In this document: piece by piece, positions 34,916 through 43,654 of the stretch
Numbering within the stretch: the first letter of the stretch is position 1
Layout of the letters: every line of letters begins with the position of its first letter
Assembly: GCF_004526235.1 (NCBI RefSeq)
Contig: NZ_CP038159.1
Span: 62,001 to 126,000 of the forward strand
Direction of reading: 5' to 3'
Source: Sphingobacterium sp. CZ-2
GTDB lineage: Bacteria > Bacteroidota > Bacteroidia > Sphingobacteriales > Sphingobacteriaceae
Length of the DNA stretch: 64,000 nucleotides
Position numbers and translations under genes: made by a program
Notes under the pieces: generated by a model
What the model saw: only the letters and a program-made list of their open reading frames with translations
Database searches by the model: none
Told to the model about the DNA's origin: nothing

Positions 34916-36709
34916 ATGACAATTAAAAAAGACTCATCCGATCTTTCAATTAAAGGTGAAAGCATACAAACCTTATATGGTTATTATTTAAAGAAGCAAT
35001 TCTTGGTAAACCGAAGATATCAGAGAAAACTTGTTTGGTCAATTGAAGAGAAGAAAAGTTTTATAAACTCAATTATCAACGGTTATCCAGTACCTTTGAT
35101 TTTACTCGCTGAGGTTACTATACATGAAGAAAAAACGTTGGAAATTATCGATGGTATGCAACGTATGAATGCTATAATGTCTTTTATAAATCAAGAATTT
35201 GATATAGAAGGGAAGTATTTTGATCTAGATACAATGGCAGATTCCAAACTTCTTAAAGATGATGGTAAACTCGTTCAGAAGACTGATATATTAGATAGGG
35301 CTTTATGTGTGGAAATAGCAAGATATCAGATTCCACTATCAATTTACCAAGAATCAGAGGAGAAGAATGTTGACGAAATTTTCAGAAGATTAAATTCAGG
35401 AGGAAAGCATCTATCAAAGCAAGAGCTTCGGCAAGCGGGCGTATTAACAGATTTTGCAATCTTAGTTCGACAACTTTCATCTAATATACGTGGGGATTCT
35501 AGCGCAAGCCAGATATTAGACCTTAATTCCATGAAGAATATTAGTATTACTAATAAAAATTTGGAGTACGGGATTAATATAGAGGATATATTTTGGGTAA
35601 GGAATAACATAATTTCAAAAGAGGATCTTAGACAGTCTAAAGATGAGGAGATTATTGCTGATATATTGGCTTGGGTAATTTCAGATAAGAGCATTAGGTC
35701 AAGTTATGAAATTTTGGATGAACTATATGGCTTTAACTATGACAAAGAAGAGTCGGCTATATACCAAAATGTGGAGACAAATATTAAGAAAATCAATACA
35801 GAAGTTATCTCTAGCAATATCCAGTTTGTATTCGATTCGCTTATAGAGTTATTAAAAGTATCTGGTAAGAACTTCAACAATTTAATCTTTGAGAGTCAAC
35901 AACCTAGAATTTCAAGATACTTTCAAATTGTTTTTTATTCTTTATATGAATTACTTATTTCGCAGAACAAACAGATATCCGATAAGAAGGCACTCATCGC
36001 CGCTCTAGATAAAGCAGGAGATAAAGTAATTAAACTTTCTGCAGGTGGTGGCCGTTGGTCTGCCAAAGAAAAACAAACTCAAACTGATGCTTTTGTAGGC
36101 GTTATATCACGTAATTTTATTGATTCTGACAATAATGATCCAGCTAGAAGTCAATGGATAACAAAATTTGAAAATATCCTAATGCAGTCATCAACAGAAC
36201 AAACGTTGTATGATTTTAAAGTCGGGTTGCATAATTTAGACGCTGCTAGAGAATTTAATAATGATTTATTCGACAAAGTTATATGTACTTTAACCGCAAT
36301 GGCAAATACTCATAAAAATGCTGTTGGATATTGTTTAATTGGTGTGTCAGATAGTCCTGATACAACAAGAAGATATAAGGAAATTTATGGTACTGAAGCT
36401 ATAAGATATTCTAACTTTGATATAACTGGTGCTAATGGCGATGCTAGTAACTATAAAAAGCTAAGCGATGAATACTTTACTAAAATAGTCAATCTTATTA
36501 AAAATCAACCTATTACTGATAGAGATAAAGACAATCTGTTGAGAAACATTTCTCTTATCAAATACTTTGAAAAGGAAGTTATACTCCTAAAGATAGAATC
36601 TGATTCAAAGCCATCAATTTATAATGGGAAATATTTTGTTCGTCATGGAAGTAATTTGAGTGAAGTTCCGGCTGAAAACTTTGCTGATTTGTTTAAACGA
36701 TTTCAATAG
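34916..36709 (+). CDS. DUF262 (GmrSD N-terminal-like) protein fused to a Schlafen/AlbA_2-like domain
   Basis: 597 aa, cytoplasmic. Residues ~15-180 are a DUF262/ParB-fold domain, with YQRKLVW (35-41), the catalytic-type motif D79-G-M-Q-R83 (usually DGQQR) and FRRLNSGG (156-163). DUF262 is the NTP-dependent half of GmrSD-type modification-dependent restriction enzymes and of several other phage-defence nucleases. The middle (~185-410) is helical and unassigned. Residues ~425-597 resemble an AlbA_2/Schlafen domain: an E428...F434-K435 motif, the AMANTHKNAVGYCLIGVSDS core (462-481), and a C-terminal GKYFVRHGSN followed by a loading helix. It is the only rightward cargo gene and has its own terminator. 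It is probably a single-gene defence factor; this is inference from domains and island location. Confidence 0.75.
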   Translation: MTIKKDSSDLSIKGESIQTLYGYYLKKQFLVNRRYQRKLVWSIEEKKSFINSIINGYPVPLILLAEVTIHEEKTLEIIDGMQRMNAIMSFINQEFDIEGKYFDLDTMADSKLLKDDGKLVQKTDILDRALCVEIARYQIPLSIYQESEEKNVDEIFRRLNSGGKHLSKQELRQAGVLTDFAILVRQLSSNIRGDSSASQILDLNSMKNISITNKNLEYGINIEDIFWVRNNIISKEDLRQSKDEEIIADILAWVISDKSIRSSYEILDELYGFNYDKEESAIYQNVETNIKKINTEVISSNIQFVFDSLIELLKVSGKNFNNLIFESQQPRISRYFQIVFYSLYELLISQNKQISDKKALIAALDKAGDKVIKLSAGGGRWSAKEKQTQTDAFVGVISRNFIDSDNNDPARSQWITKFENILMQSSTEQTLYDFKVGLHNLDAAREFNNDLFDKVICTLTAMANTHKNAVGYCLIGVSDSPDTTRRYKEIYGTEAIRYSNFDITGANGDASNYKKLSDEYFTKIVNLIKNQPITDRDKDNLLRNISLIKYFEKEVILLKIESDSKPSIYNGKYFVRHGSNLSEVPAENFADLFKRFQ

Positions 36710-36718
36710 GATTTGTTT

Positions 36719-36764
36719 ATCCCACTCACAAAACTCCACAAGTTTCAAGTGAGTGGGATTTTTA
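36719..36764 (+). terminator. Rho-independent terminator of the DUF262 fusion gene
   Basis: ATCCCACTCAC (36719-36729) pairs perfectly with GTGAGTGGGAT (36749-36759), followed by TTTT. It makes the DUF262 gene a monocistronic unit. Confidence 0.85.
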
Positions 36765-36820
36765 GATACATGCATGGCAAGTTGCGAAGGTAAATGTAGG
36801 ATCTGATTCTATAATGTAAT

Positions 36821-37411
36821 TTACTTTAATAATTGTTGCACTGTTTTCCCTATAGGATCATAAAGATCTCCATCGATGAATTCGTAGTTTCCCGAGAATT
36901 TACCCAGTGTCAGGGTCGCTTGATACATTTTATCACCTTGTACATATGAATAACCGTTATAGACCATTTTCTTGACACGGAATATATACGCAACTTCGCA
37001 ACGGGAATTGTCTAAAAACTGACTTGAAATAAGCTCTATGATAGGAAGTTGTTTTCTCTGCAAGAACTCCTCTGCTTTAAGACGAGCCATTTCAATATTG
37101 CAATTGTCTTGTTGCTTTTGAATCTGTTCTAGAGTCTCTTTTTTTTCTTGCTTTGCTGTCAATTCTCGTTCATGATTAACTTTATCGATTAGTTGATCCC
37201 TAGATCGTTCATATCTTAAGTAAAAGAAAATAGTAAGGATTATAACGCCTATTATAAAGTTGCCACTCCCCTCTTTACCGTCTTTAGCTATTAATAGCAA
37301 TAAGCCTGATGCCACCGCAAATAGACCACCTAACAAGGCAATCTTTGCAATCCAATGTAATTCTTGGAGATCAATGTTTGAAAAAATCTCCGAAAAGCCA
37401 ATGTTATCCAT
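36821..37411 (-). CDS. Hypothetical membrane protein with coiled coil
   Basis: 196 aa, no recognised family. Two hydrophobic helices lie at ~22-42 (WIAKIALLGGLFAVASGLLL) and ~50-66 (FIIGVIILTIFFYLR). A charged, Gln/Lys/Glu-rich coiled coil follows at ~68-115 (ELTAKQEKKETLEQIQKQQD), then a soluble beta-rich C-terminal domain (~120-196). It reads leftward, 28 bp after a lipoprotein gene. Convergent with the DUF262 gene. Function unknown; an envelope location is supported by the helices. Confidence 0.65.
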   Translation of the reverse strand: MDNIGFSEIFSNIDLQELHWIAKIALLGGLFAVASGLLLLIAKDGKEGSGNFIIGVIILTIFFYLRYERSRDQLIDKVNHERELTAKQEKKETLEQIQKQQDNCNIEMARLKAEEFLQRKQLPIIELISSQFLDNSRCEVAYIFRVKKMVYNGYSYVQGDKMYQATLTLGKFSGNYEFIDGDLYDPIGKTVQQLLK

Positions 37412-37439
37412 AATGTTTAAGCTAACTTGCAGTGAGGGT

Positions 37440-37910
37440 TTATTTATAAAAGTTGTCTAATGCTGGCCCCCATGACATTTTAGAATTTGGGGTATAAAAT
37501 TGTTGACCGCTTCTTATTTCGTATACAGGCTGACTGACTTCTGTATTCTCATGATACGTGTTGCCATTATAGTCGGAGACCGTGAACTTAACTTTAAACT
37601 CCTTTCTTTCTTTAGAAGATGTAGACATTGGATTCATATTCTTCAAGTAAAAGCTAATGCCGGTAGCATTTTTAGGTATGTCGAAATATTTAGATTCTCC
37701 TTGGCTTAAACTAAAAGAGCTTTGTGTAAAATAATTCTGATTCTCGTCTGTGAAGATGAATTCACCGAGAACCTTTATGTCAAGATTTTCAATCTTAACT
37801 CTAAGCTGTTTTTTCTCAGGGGTTTGTTGTACCTCATCCTTTTTGCAGGAAGTGATCGAAAGGTTAAGTACCATGATTAACAAAGGGGCTAACCAGATTA
37901 ATCTTTTCAT
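37440..37910 (-). CDS. Hypothetical lipoprotein
   Basis: 156 aa. MKRLIWLAPLLIMVLNLSIT followed by SCKKD is a clear type II signal with lipobox Cys at 22. The remaining ~130 residues form an Ig-like beta-rich domain (FTVSDYNGNTYHENTEVS). No family is recognised. It is probably cotranscribed with the membrane protein downstream. A strongly folded non-coding stretch lies about 100 bp upstream. Confidence 0.65.
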   Translation of the reverse strand: MKRLIWLAPLLIMVLNLSITSCKKDEVQQTPEKKQLRVKIENLDIKVLGEFIFTDENQNYFTQSSFSLSQGESKYFDIPKNATGISFYLKNMNPMSTSSKERKEFKVKFTVSDYNGNTYHENTEVSQPVYEIRSGQQFYTPNSKMSWGPALDNFYK

Positions 37911-38003
37911 AAAATTTAATATCGTTTTGGAACCGATCTGTCCCTATTCGGTTGGTTAATAATACAAAAGCGTGGGACTTCAACTTAATTCAATTGGAGA
38001 GGC

Positions 38004-38099
38004 ACGTGAGAAGGCCCACACAACGAACAAGCAAAGCCCACGCTCTCGCATGGGCATTAACTTTGTCCGTTCTCGTTGTGTTTTAGAAATTTCTCACGT
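38004..38099. ncRNA. Putative 96-nt multi-stem structured element
   Basis: Three nested perfect or near-perfect stems share one axis. ACGTGAGAA/TTCTCACGT (38004-38012, 38091-38099) is outermost. ACACAACGA/TCGTTGTGT (38018-38026, 38073-38081) comes next. CAAAG/CTTTG and GCCCA/TGGGC (38032-38040, 38051-38065) close a 10-nt loop. Such a long rod could be a small RNA, an attenuator-like leader of the lipoprotein gene, or a single-strand replication/transfer origin. Nothing coding is visible in 37911-38293. Existence as an RNA is not proven. Confidence 0.4.
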
Positions 38100-38293
38100 T
38101 TCCTCCAAAAGAGAACTTTAAGCTAACGCTCTATATCTTTTATATGTCTATTTTTATCTCTCTATACAGTTATGTTTTTGCAAATATATCTAATATACTG
38201 TTATTAATCCAGTAAAACCAAAGAATCCATAACACCAAGCGGAAACCGCCAATAGTTTCAAGCGATGGTGATATGGATTCTATTATATGATTA

Positions 38294-38494
38294 TTACGAT
38301 CGTTTTAATACAGCGTTTATTGTCAGGACTATAAACCCAATTGTAGAAACTGCCAGCATAACAATAAAGATAAGTGACAGTACAGCGCTGATTACTTTTA
38401 TAACGATCTGCATAGCGACAACAAATGTAATTATTGTCATTATCCATCCAATTACGGATAGCAAGGTTGACCCAAATGATTTTTCAGTTTTCAT
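38294..38494 (-). CDS. Small two-helix membrane protein
   Basis: 66 aa, almost entirely hydrophobic: helix one ~10-30 (LLSVIGWIMTIITFVVAMQI) and helix two ~36-58 (AVLSLIFIVMLAVSTIGFIV), with short charged ends. No family recognised. It follows the RadC/JAB gene by 19 bp on the same strand, so it is probably cotranscribed. Small membrane proteins of this type can be toxins, holin-like proteins or inhibitors; no evidence chooses among them. Confidence 0.5.
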   Translation of the reverse strand: MKTEKSFGSTLLSVIGWIMTIITFVVAMQIVIKVISAVLSLIFIVMLAVSTIGFIVLTINAVLKRS

Positions 38495-38513
38495 AAGTAT
38501 ATATTTTAATTGG

Positions 38514-38975
38514 TTAGAAGTCTCCGTTGTCTTTCATGCTGAGGTATGAATGCGGAGTGACTATAATATGGTCGCACACTTCAATGTCCAGAACTTTGCC
38601 TGCTTCAACAGCTTTATCGGTAAGCATGCGGTCAGCAGAGCTTGGATTTAGTGTACCTGATGGATGGTTGTGTGCTAGGATGATCTTAGAAGCGGATGCC
38701 GTAAGTGCAATGGAAAAGATTACGCGCATATCAACCATAACTGCGTCTTTCCCTCCCATTGCAATATTGACTATACCCAAAACATGATTAGTATTGTTCA
38801 GGAGTATGATTTTAAACTCTTCCAAAAATTGCATTATTCCTGTGTCCCATTGTGATAATAACAATTTATAGACATCTGATGATTTTGTAATAATTGGTCG
38901 TTCTGAGAGCTTAAAATCGGGTAAATATTGGACTTTAATCTCCGATACGTTTAAATTTTTGTGTTGATTTTCCAT
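38514..38975 (-). CDS. JAB/MPN-domain RadC-family protein
   Basis: 153 aa, single JAB domain. The metal-binding JAMM signature is intact: HNHPSG (about 102-107) followed by S and D in NPSSADRML, plus the upstream glutamate region. It lacks the helix-hairpin-helix N-terminus of chromosomal RadC, as is usual for copies on mobile elements of Bacteroidota. RadC was named for DNA repair, but its biochemical role is unsettled. In islands and phages these short forms are common accessory genes. Followed 19 bp later by the small membrane protein gene. Confidence 0.85.
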   Translation of the reverse strand: MENQHKNLNVSEIKVQYLPDFKLSERPIITKSSDVYKLLLSQWDTGIMQFLEEFKIILLNNTNHVLGIVNIAMGGKDAVMVDMRVIFSIALTASASKIILAHNHPSGTLNPSSADRMLTDKAVEAGKVLDIEVCDHIIVTPHSYLSMKDNGDF

Positions 38976-39476
38976 GAGTTTAGAGGTTTGATAAATAAAT
39001 GAATCTGCTCAGGATAGTCTGGAGGGGATTGTTGATGGATAGCCTGTACGTTCCTGAATATATGGACATGGGGGCTATCAGAAATTGGTGTTTTAAAAAT
39101 TATAAAATTTTTAAAAATTAGAACCTTTTAACTTCAAATGTCAAGATAATGTCATTGATGAGGTAAATTGGACTTATGATGAATTGATTCTTGATGACAC
39201 ATTTAATACTTCTATTAATTACAGTTAAATAGCTTAAATCAAGGTTGTTGGCATTTTACCCGATCAAACAAATTTATCTAAAAGCGCTTCTGCAGAAGCA
39301 TAATGATCAAAAACGTTTAAAAGATGCGCGAGGAATGGCGACTATTTCGAGTTGACGCAAAAAGTGTCAAAGGCGCGGTATTTTGGGGAACGTTGTTGCG
39401 CCCCTAAACTTTTATAAAATGACTCTAGGTATATCATTTCAGTAAGGGCCCTAAGCTGAAATAATGATAGTGGTTA
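38976..39476. other. 500-bp AT-rich gap without a supportable gene
   Basis: No start-initiated frame of convincing length is present. A short open frame without a start ends at about 39229 and might be a gene remnant. I see no strong repeat or terminator here. Confidence 0.5.
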
Positions 39477-39872
39477 TTATCGAGCCATTGCCTCCTCGCA
39501 AAGGTCGTCCAGATTAAGTTCTATTTTATATACACCGTTTATATATACCTTAATCAATTTGGAAATTCCCTCAATATTTGGTAGCATATAACCACGATGT
39601 CCACTTTCAGGACTAAAACTTACGTTGAAGTAAGAGAGCATTTTCTTGCGATTAAACTTGGATTGCATAGAAATATATGGTTTAAAGCCATGTAATAACT
39701 GATTAAAAAAGCGATGGATCTTATCCCTATCATAGGGATCAAGGCGATTTACTTGCTTTACAAATTTTTCTTTATCTGCAAATGAATGGCTAAAGAAGTT
39801 TTTTAAAGTAAAAATTGGCTTTTCTATCTGTAAGCCATGTGTGTTCTTATGGAGTTCTTGAAAATTGTTCAT
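39477..39872 (-). CDS. Small island protein, paralogue A (flanks helicase-like gene)
   Basis: 131 aa, no recognised family. It is clearly paralogous to the 130-aa protein at 41945-42337. Both share FADKEKF/FANKQKF, YDR(D/E)KI, FFNQL, RGY-LP-IEG, KLI and YKI-LNL in the same order and spacing. The shared domain is probably alpha/beta with a conserved R-G-Y turn. The two copies bracket the helicase-like gene on the same strand, suggesting a functional module. Probably a nucleic-acid or helicase accessory protein; this is a guess from context. Confidence 0.65.
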   Translation of the reverse strand: MNNFQELHKNTHGLQIEKPIFTLKNFFSHSFADKEKFVKQVNRLDPYDRDKIHRFFNQLLHGFKPYISMQSKFNRKKMLSYFNVSFSPESGHRGYMLPNIEGISKLIKVYINGVYKIELNLDDLCEEAMAR

Positions 39873-40005
39873 AATGTGATTATTGAAAAGTAATAAATAG
39901 TATCACTTGGATGAGATGTAATACCGAAAAGTAATCCACAATATTATTAGGTTTAAGCCCTAATAATATCATGGATTAAATCCGTCCTATCAGTTTAAAA
40001 TAGAC

Positions 40006-41826
40006 TTAGTTGAATTTCTTTTCCAATATCACATAGCCTTTCAGCTTATTTCTGCCTGTTCTATTGCTGAGGGTGAAAAATCGTCGGAAATCCGCCAAAT
40101 ACTTCTTCTTATTCCTGTAGGGCAAGTTATACTTATCCACCAAACTTTTGAATGTAGCACCTATCATTTTACCTGAATAGAATTCATTAATGCTGAATAT
40201 AGTATGTAATTCATCTAAAAAGTCAAAGTTGCTCGCTCCAACTAGCTCTTTATCATGCTTCGATATCGCATCAACGATATGTTTTTTGGAGTAAGCTATT
40301 TTGCAAAGTTCTTCCATTCCGATTTTGTGATATGCTTCGATGATCTCGGGATGCTTTGATTCCAATCGGTAAAGCTCATCTTCCGAAAAGTCTATAGCAA
40401 AAACATCCTGTTTTGCACTATAAATGTTTTGCAATCTATTGGCAATGTCTCGTACAATGTCGATGTAATTTTTTACGCCATTTACTTTTGGATAGAAGCT
40501 AGATATATTGAATATATAATCTCTATGGTTTAATGAAAATTGCTTCCTTAGCTGTTCCGAATTTAAAGTGACTCTTAATAACTCGGGGTCAGTGAAGTTG
40601 CCTTTCAGCTCTTCTTTTTGAAGATAGTTGTCAACCATAAAGTAATTAATACGACCGTTATCGTTTAAAAACCTCGTATACGATATTCTTTCTAAAGCTT
40701 CCGTCAAGGTTTCTTTTGCTCCATCATTGGTGCTTACATCGCGTAGGGATTGAATAGTTTTATAAGTTTCGGCACAACCTTTTAAATACGCTTTAGCCTC
40801 GTTCGGAGTTCTGTAGTGAAGCTCCGAATCGTGATTCGTAATGTATGTTAGCGATGCAAGTTCGATACCACGAAATCTTCCAGCAATCTGTATGAGATCC
40901 GAATAAGGATCGATCATAGTGTGTTCTGCAATATTAAGATCGGTAAGTAAAATTATATGAGGTTTTTCATTCACGTAGATATCTACTGCAGAATAAAATC
41001 TACTGGTTAGGAAGTTGTATTTTCTAAATTCACTCTCGTCAATATCATAATGCACTGAAACACCACCATTACCTTTTATTTTGTCTGCGCTATTGCTAGA
41101 ACAAAATATTGCTGATTGCGTTTGAATACCTAGCTGTTCGATGACCGAGACTATACCAACTGTGCTGTTCAAGAAGATAAAAATCTGTTCGTTTTCATTA
41201 ACGATGATATTATCTTGCAAAGATTTTTTTAAAGCAGCAAAAGGATTATTTGTCTGAATTAAATTTAGTTGCTTGGCATAATCGAAATCAGGGAATATCT
41301 CCAATATCTCGAAACCTTGCTTCTTAAACCGAGGGTCACTGGGAATAGTTGCTGTTGCTGATACAAAAGCTTTCATTTCGAATTTAAAGAAGTCTTCCAT
41401 AGGAAGAATGATGTCTTTACGAAAGTCAATATCTTTGCTCGTGCGATCACACTCATCGAACAGCAAAAAGAACTCTTTATGCATATCCATGCCAACTTCT
41501 GCTATCGCTTCCTTTACTTTGTGAAAGGATTCGGGCGTAGTCATAATCTTCTTATATTTCACCTTTGGGTCTTTCAAGTAGTTTATGATGTGTGGAAGAT
41601 AGATACCTTCATATACCCCTATTATCTTGCCTTTGTGTGATTTCTTTTTGCCTTTGATCACGGGTACGTTTGGCTCTATAATGATAGAGTGCCTAGGTGT
41701 TATAATTTCAAGGTGTGTGGCACCAATTCCGGTTAATGTTTTAAATAGAATACAATTTGATGGAATGCTTCCAATAATATCTTTAAGAAACTGGCTTTTG
41801 TAGATGATAATGAATCTTTTCTTCAT
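40006..41826 (-). CDS. Divergent SF2 helicase-like protein with altered Walker A
   Basis: 606 aa. Helicase superfamily 2 motifs are recognisable: motif I region TGIGAT at 32-37 (the canonical GxGK[T/S] lysine is absent), motif II DECD at 124-127, motif III SATAT at 156-160, and motif VI QIAGRFR at 313-319. The C-terminal ~250 residues are helical with no recognised domain. Loss of the P-loop lysine suggests altered ATP use or a different nucleotide-binding geometry. It lies between two paralogous small genes. It may replicate, remodel or defend the island; no direct evidence tells which. Confidence 0.7.
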   Translation of the reverse strand: MKKRFIIIYKSQFLKDIIGSIPSNCILFKTLTGIGATHLEIITPRHSIIIEPNVPVIKGKKKSHKGKIIGVYEGIYLPHIINYLKDPKVKYKKIMTTPESFHKVKEAIAEVGMDMHKEFFLLFDECDRTSKDIDFRKDIILPMEDFFKFEMKAFVSATATIPSDPRFKKQGFEILEIFPDFDYAKQLNLIQTNNPFAALKKSLQDNIIVNENEQIFIFLNSTVGIVSVIEQLGIQTQSAIFCSSNSADKIKGNGGVSVHYDIDESEFRKYNFLTSRFYSAVDIYVNEKPHIILLTDLNIAEHTMIDPYSDLIQIAGRFRGIELASLTYITNHDSELHYRTPNEAKAYLKGCAETYKTIQSLRDVSTNDGAKETLTEALERISYTRFLNDNGRINYFMVDNYLQKEELKGNFTDPELLRVTLNSEQLRKQFSLNHRDYIFNISSFYPKVNGVKNYIDIVRDIANRLQNIYSAKQDVFAIDFSEDELYRLESKHPEIIEAYHKIGMEELCKIAYSKKHIVDAISKHDKELVGASNFDFLDELHTIFSINEFYSGKMIGATFKSLVDKYNLPYRNKKKYLADFRRFFTLSNRTGRNKLKGYVILEKKFN

Positions 41827-41944
41827 ATATATTAAAGTTTGGACATAGGAATTCCATTACCCATGTCAGGGTTTAAAAAATTATTTTTAAAAATAAAATT
41901 AGATGAAGATCCAAAGGGGGCCCTCCTTTGGCTTCGTGAGAAGT

Positions 41945-42337
41945 TTAGCTTAAAGAAGCGTCATAGACATCTTCGAGATTAAGATCTATTTTATAGGTAT
42001 TCAATTCATAGATGTTAATCAATTTGGTTACTCCTTCGATGTCTGGTAACTTATAGCCACGATTTAGCTTAGCAGACTGTGCGCTTACATGATAATATTT
42101 AAGTTTTTTCTCCTCGTTATAAGTCGGGGCGATCGACACGTTTAACTTTAAGCCGTTGCTTAATTGATTAAAGAAGATTTCAATTTTTTCTCGGTCATAA
42201 CTGGATAACTTAACAAATTCCTGTTCGAATTTCTGCTTGTTAGCAAAAGACTGGTCTTCCTTAAAGAAGTCACTCGTGGTGAAAGTTTTCTTCTCTTCCT
42301 TTGTTGTCTTGTTCTTTAACTCTTTTAATTTGCTCAT
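41945..42337 (-). CDS. Small island protein, paralogue B (upstream of helicase-like gene)
   Basis: 130 aa, paralogue of the product at 39477-39872 (see shared FFNQL and RGYKLP-type motifs). The N-terminal ~35 residues are lysine-rich (LKELKNKTTKEEKKTF). The conserved part runs from about residue 25 to 125. It precedes the helicase-like gene by 118 bp on the same strand. Duplication followed by divergence implies that two versions are needed together, for example as a hetero-oligomer. Function unknown. Confidence 0.65.
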   Translation of the reverse strand: MSKLKELKNKTTKEEKKTFTTSDFFKEDQSFANKQKFEQEFVKLSSYDREKIEIFFNQLSNGLKLNVSIAPTYNEEKKLKYYHVSAQSAKLNRGYKLPDIEGVTKLINIYELNTYKIDLNLEDVYDASLS

Positions 42338-42488
42338 ATAAGATATTTTAAAATTAATATTTGATTTGGCTCTGTTTACCTCATCGTTTCTATATTACAA
42401 ATATCGATATATAAATCTGCTACGAGGATACATAGCTGACCTTTAGCTTCTGAGAGTCAGTTATTATTTGATAACAAGTGAGATTATT

Positions 42489-43481
42489 TTAAAAGTTCCA
42501 AAATGGAAGAGTTGAAATGTATGTCTCTTTCTTTGCAATTGTATTATGTTTATTTAATATCGCTGTACTAATTAGTCCTAACCTAGCAAGGATTTCGTAT
42601 GTAACTAATTTCCTATATCTAAGATTGTCTTCGCTTTTTCTTGTACTGTTAGCAAAAGTCAGTTGTTCCACATTGAAGAATTCTTGGACACATTTATAAA
42701 TGTAGCCATTGAAAACTAAAGTGGCACTTTCACCTCTAAAAGCGTTGAATGATCTATCAGTTTTACGTCTCTCGGTGGTTGACTTACTTTTTTTCTTATT
42801 ATTTATATCAGAAGATATGTTTTTTAATGTTGCTAGAAAAGCCTCATTATAGCTGATAGCATCATCGAGTACTAATATTCGTTCATGAATGGATTCGACT
42901 TCGATATTATTAATTTTCCCTCCAAAATACTGTGCATTTGCATATGGACTATTTAGGTAAAGGTCTATTGTTCTATAAATTTCATTGTCAATAATACCTC
43001 TTTCAAGAGCGTAATTTTCAATATGGATATCGGGAATTTCACCTCCAAAATTACGTTTCTTGGTTAAAGTGATTGATACATCTTTCAGTTCGGTATTCCT
43101 CCATTGCATCAAAGCTAATAAACGAAGATGAAATTGTTTTGCATGCTTTAAGAAGAAGATCTTATTCTTAAGGAGTGACTTCTCATTGTCATTAAAGTCC
43201 TCTTTAGGGATGATACCACTCATTCCAAAGAGAAACGAATCTTTATATTCATGTTGTGCCTTGAAGAACACCATATAAAATAACGTGTCTATTTTTTGTT
43301 GGAGGATTTCGTCAAATGGCTCGAAATTATTAAATCTATACGTCTCATCGGTCTTCAAATCCTTATAATCCAAACAAGCTATCACCTCATTAATTGGTGT
43401 ATTTTTTAACTGTGGGCAATGCTTTAATAAGAGTTCCTTATCAATATTCAGGTGTCTTTGAATTTCAGTTGCTTCAAACAT
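42489..43481 (-). CDS. Hypothetical island protein
   Basis: 330 aa, not recognised. It is mostly helical and soluble, with no signal or membrane segment. Notable parts are a basic linker (NNKKKSKSTTERRKTDRSF, ~228-246) and a following region ending near TYISTLPFWNF. A possible DNA-binding role is suggested only by the basic linker. It is the first gene after the integrase in the leftward series, and upstream of the paralogue/helicase module, a position often held by regulators or replication proteins of integrative elements. Confidence 0.6.
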   Translation of the reverse strand: MFEATEIQRHLNIDKELLLKHCPQLKNTPINEVIACLDYKDLKTDETYRFNNFEPFDEILQQKIDTLFYMVFFKAQHEYKDSFLFGMSGIIPKEDFNDNEKSLLKNKIFFLKHAKQFHLRLLALMQWRNTELKDVSITLTKKRNFGGEIPDIHIENYALERGIIDNEIYRTIDLYLNSPYANAQYFGGKINNIEVESIHERILVLDDAISYNEAFLATLKNISSDINNKKKSKSTTERRKTDRSFNAFRGESATLVFNGYIYKCVQEFFNVEQLTFANSTRKSEDNLRYRKLVTYEILARLGLISTAILNKHNTIAKKETYISTLPFWNF

Positions 43482-43624
43482 ATTGTACGATGATTACAAA
43501 AAGACACAATCGAATCTAGGTTTAATCCTAACAATTATCATGTCCTATATTTTTTGCTAATTTTTACTTCAATTTTGAGCAAAAATAGCATATTATAGCT
43601 TAGATCAATTGTCTATATACAAAA

Positions 43625-43650
43625 AGAGACAGCCTAATAAGACTGTCTCT
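43625..43650 (-). terminator. Terminator of the integrase gene
   Basis: AGAGACAG (43625-43632) pairs with CTGTCTCT (43643-43650) over a 10-nt loop. Read on the minus strand it is followed by TTTTTG. It lies immediately after the integrase stop at 43655. Confidence 0.75.
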
Positions 43651-43654
43651 AATA

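Noticed and set aside
39116..39229. Short open frame ending NTSINYS
   Set aside because: No start codon and too short; it could be a remnant, but there is nothing to compare it with.
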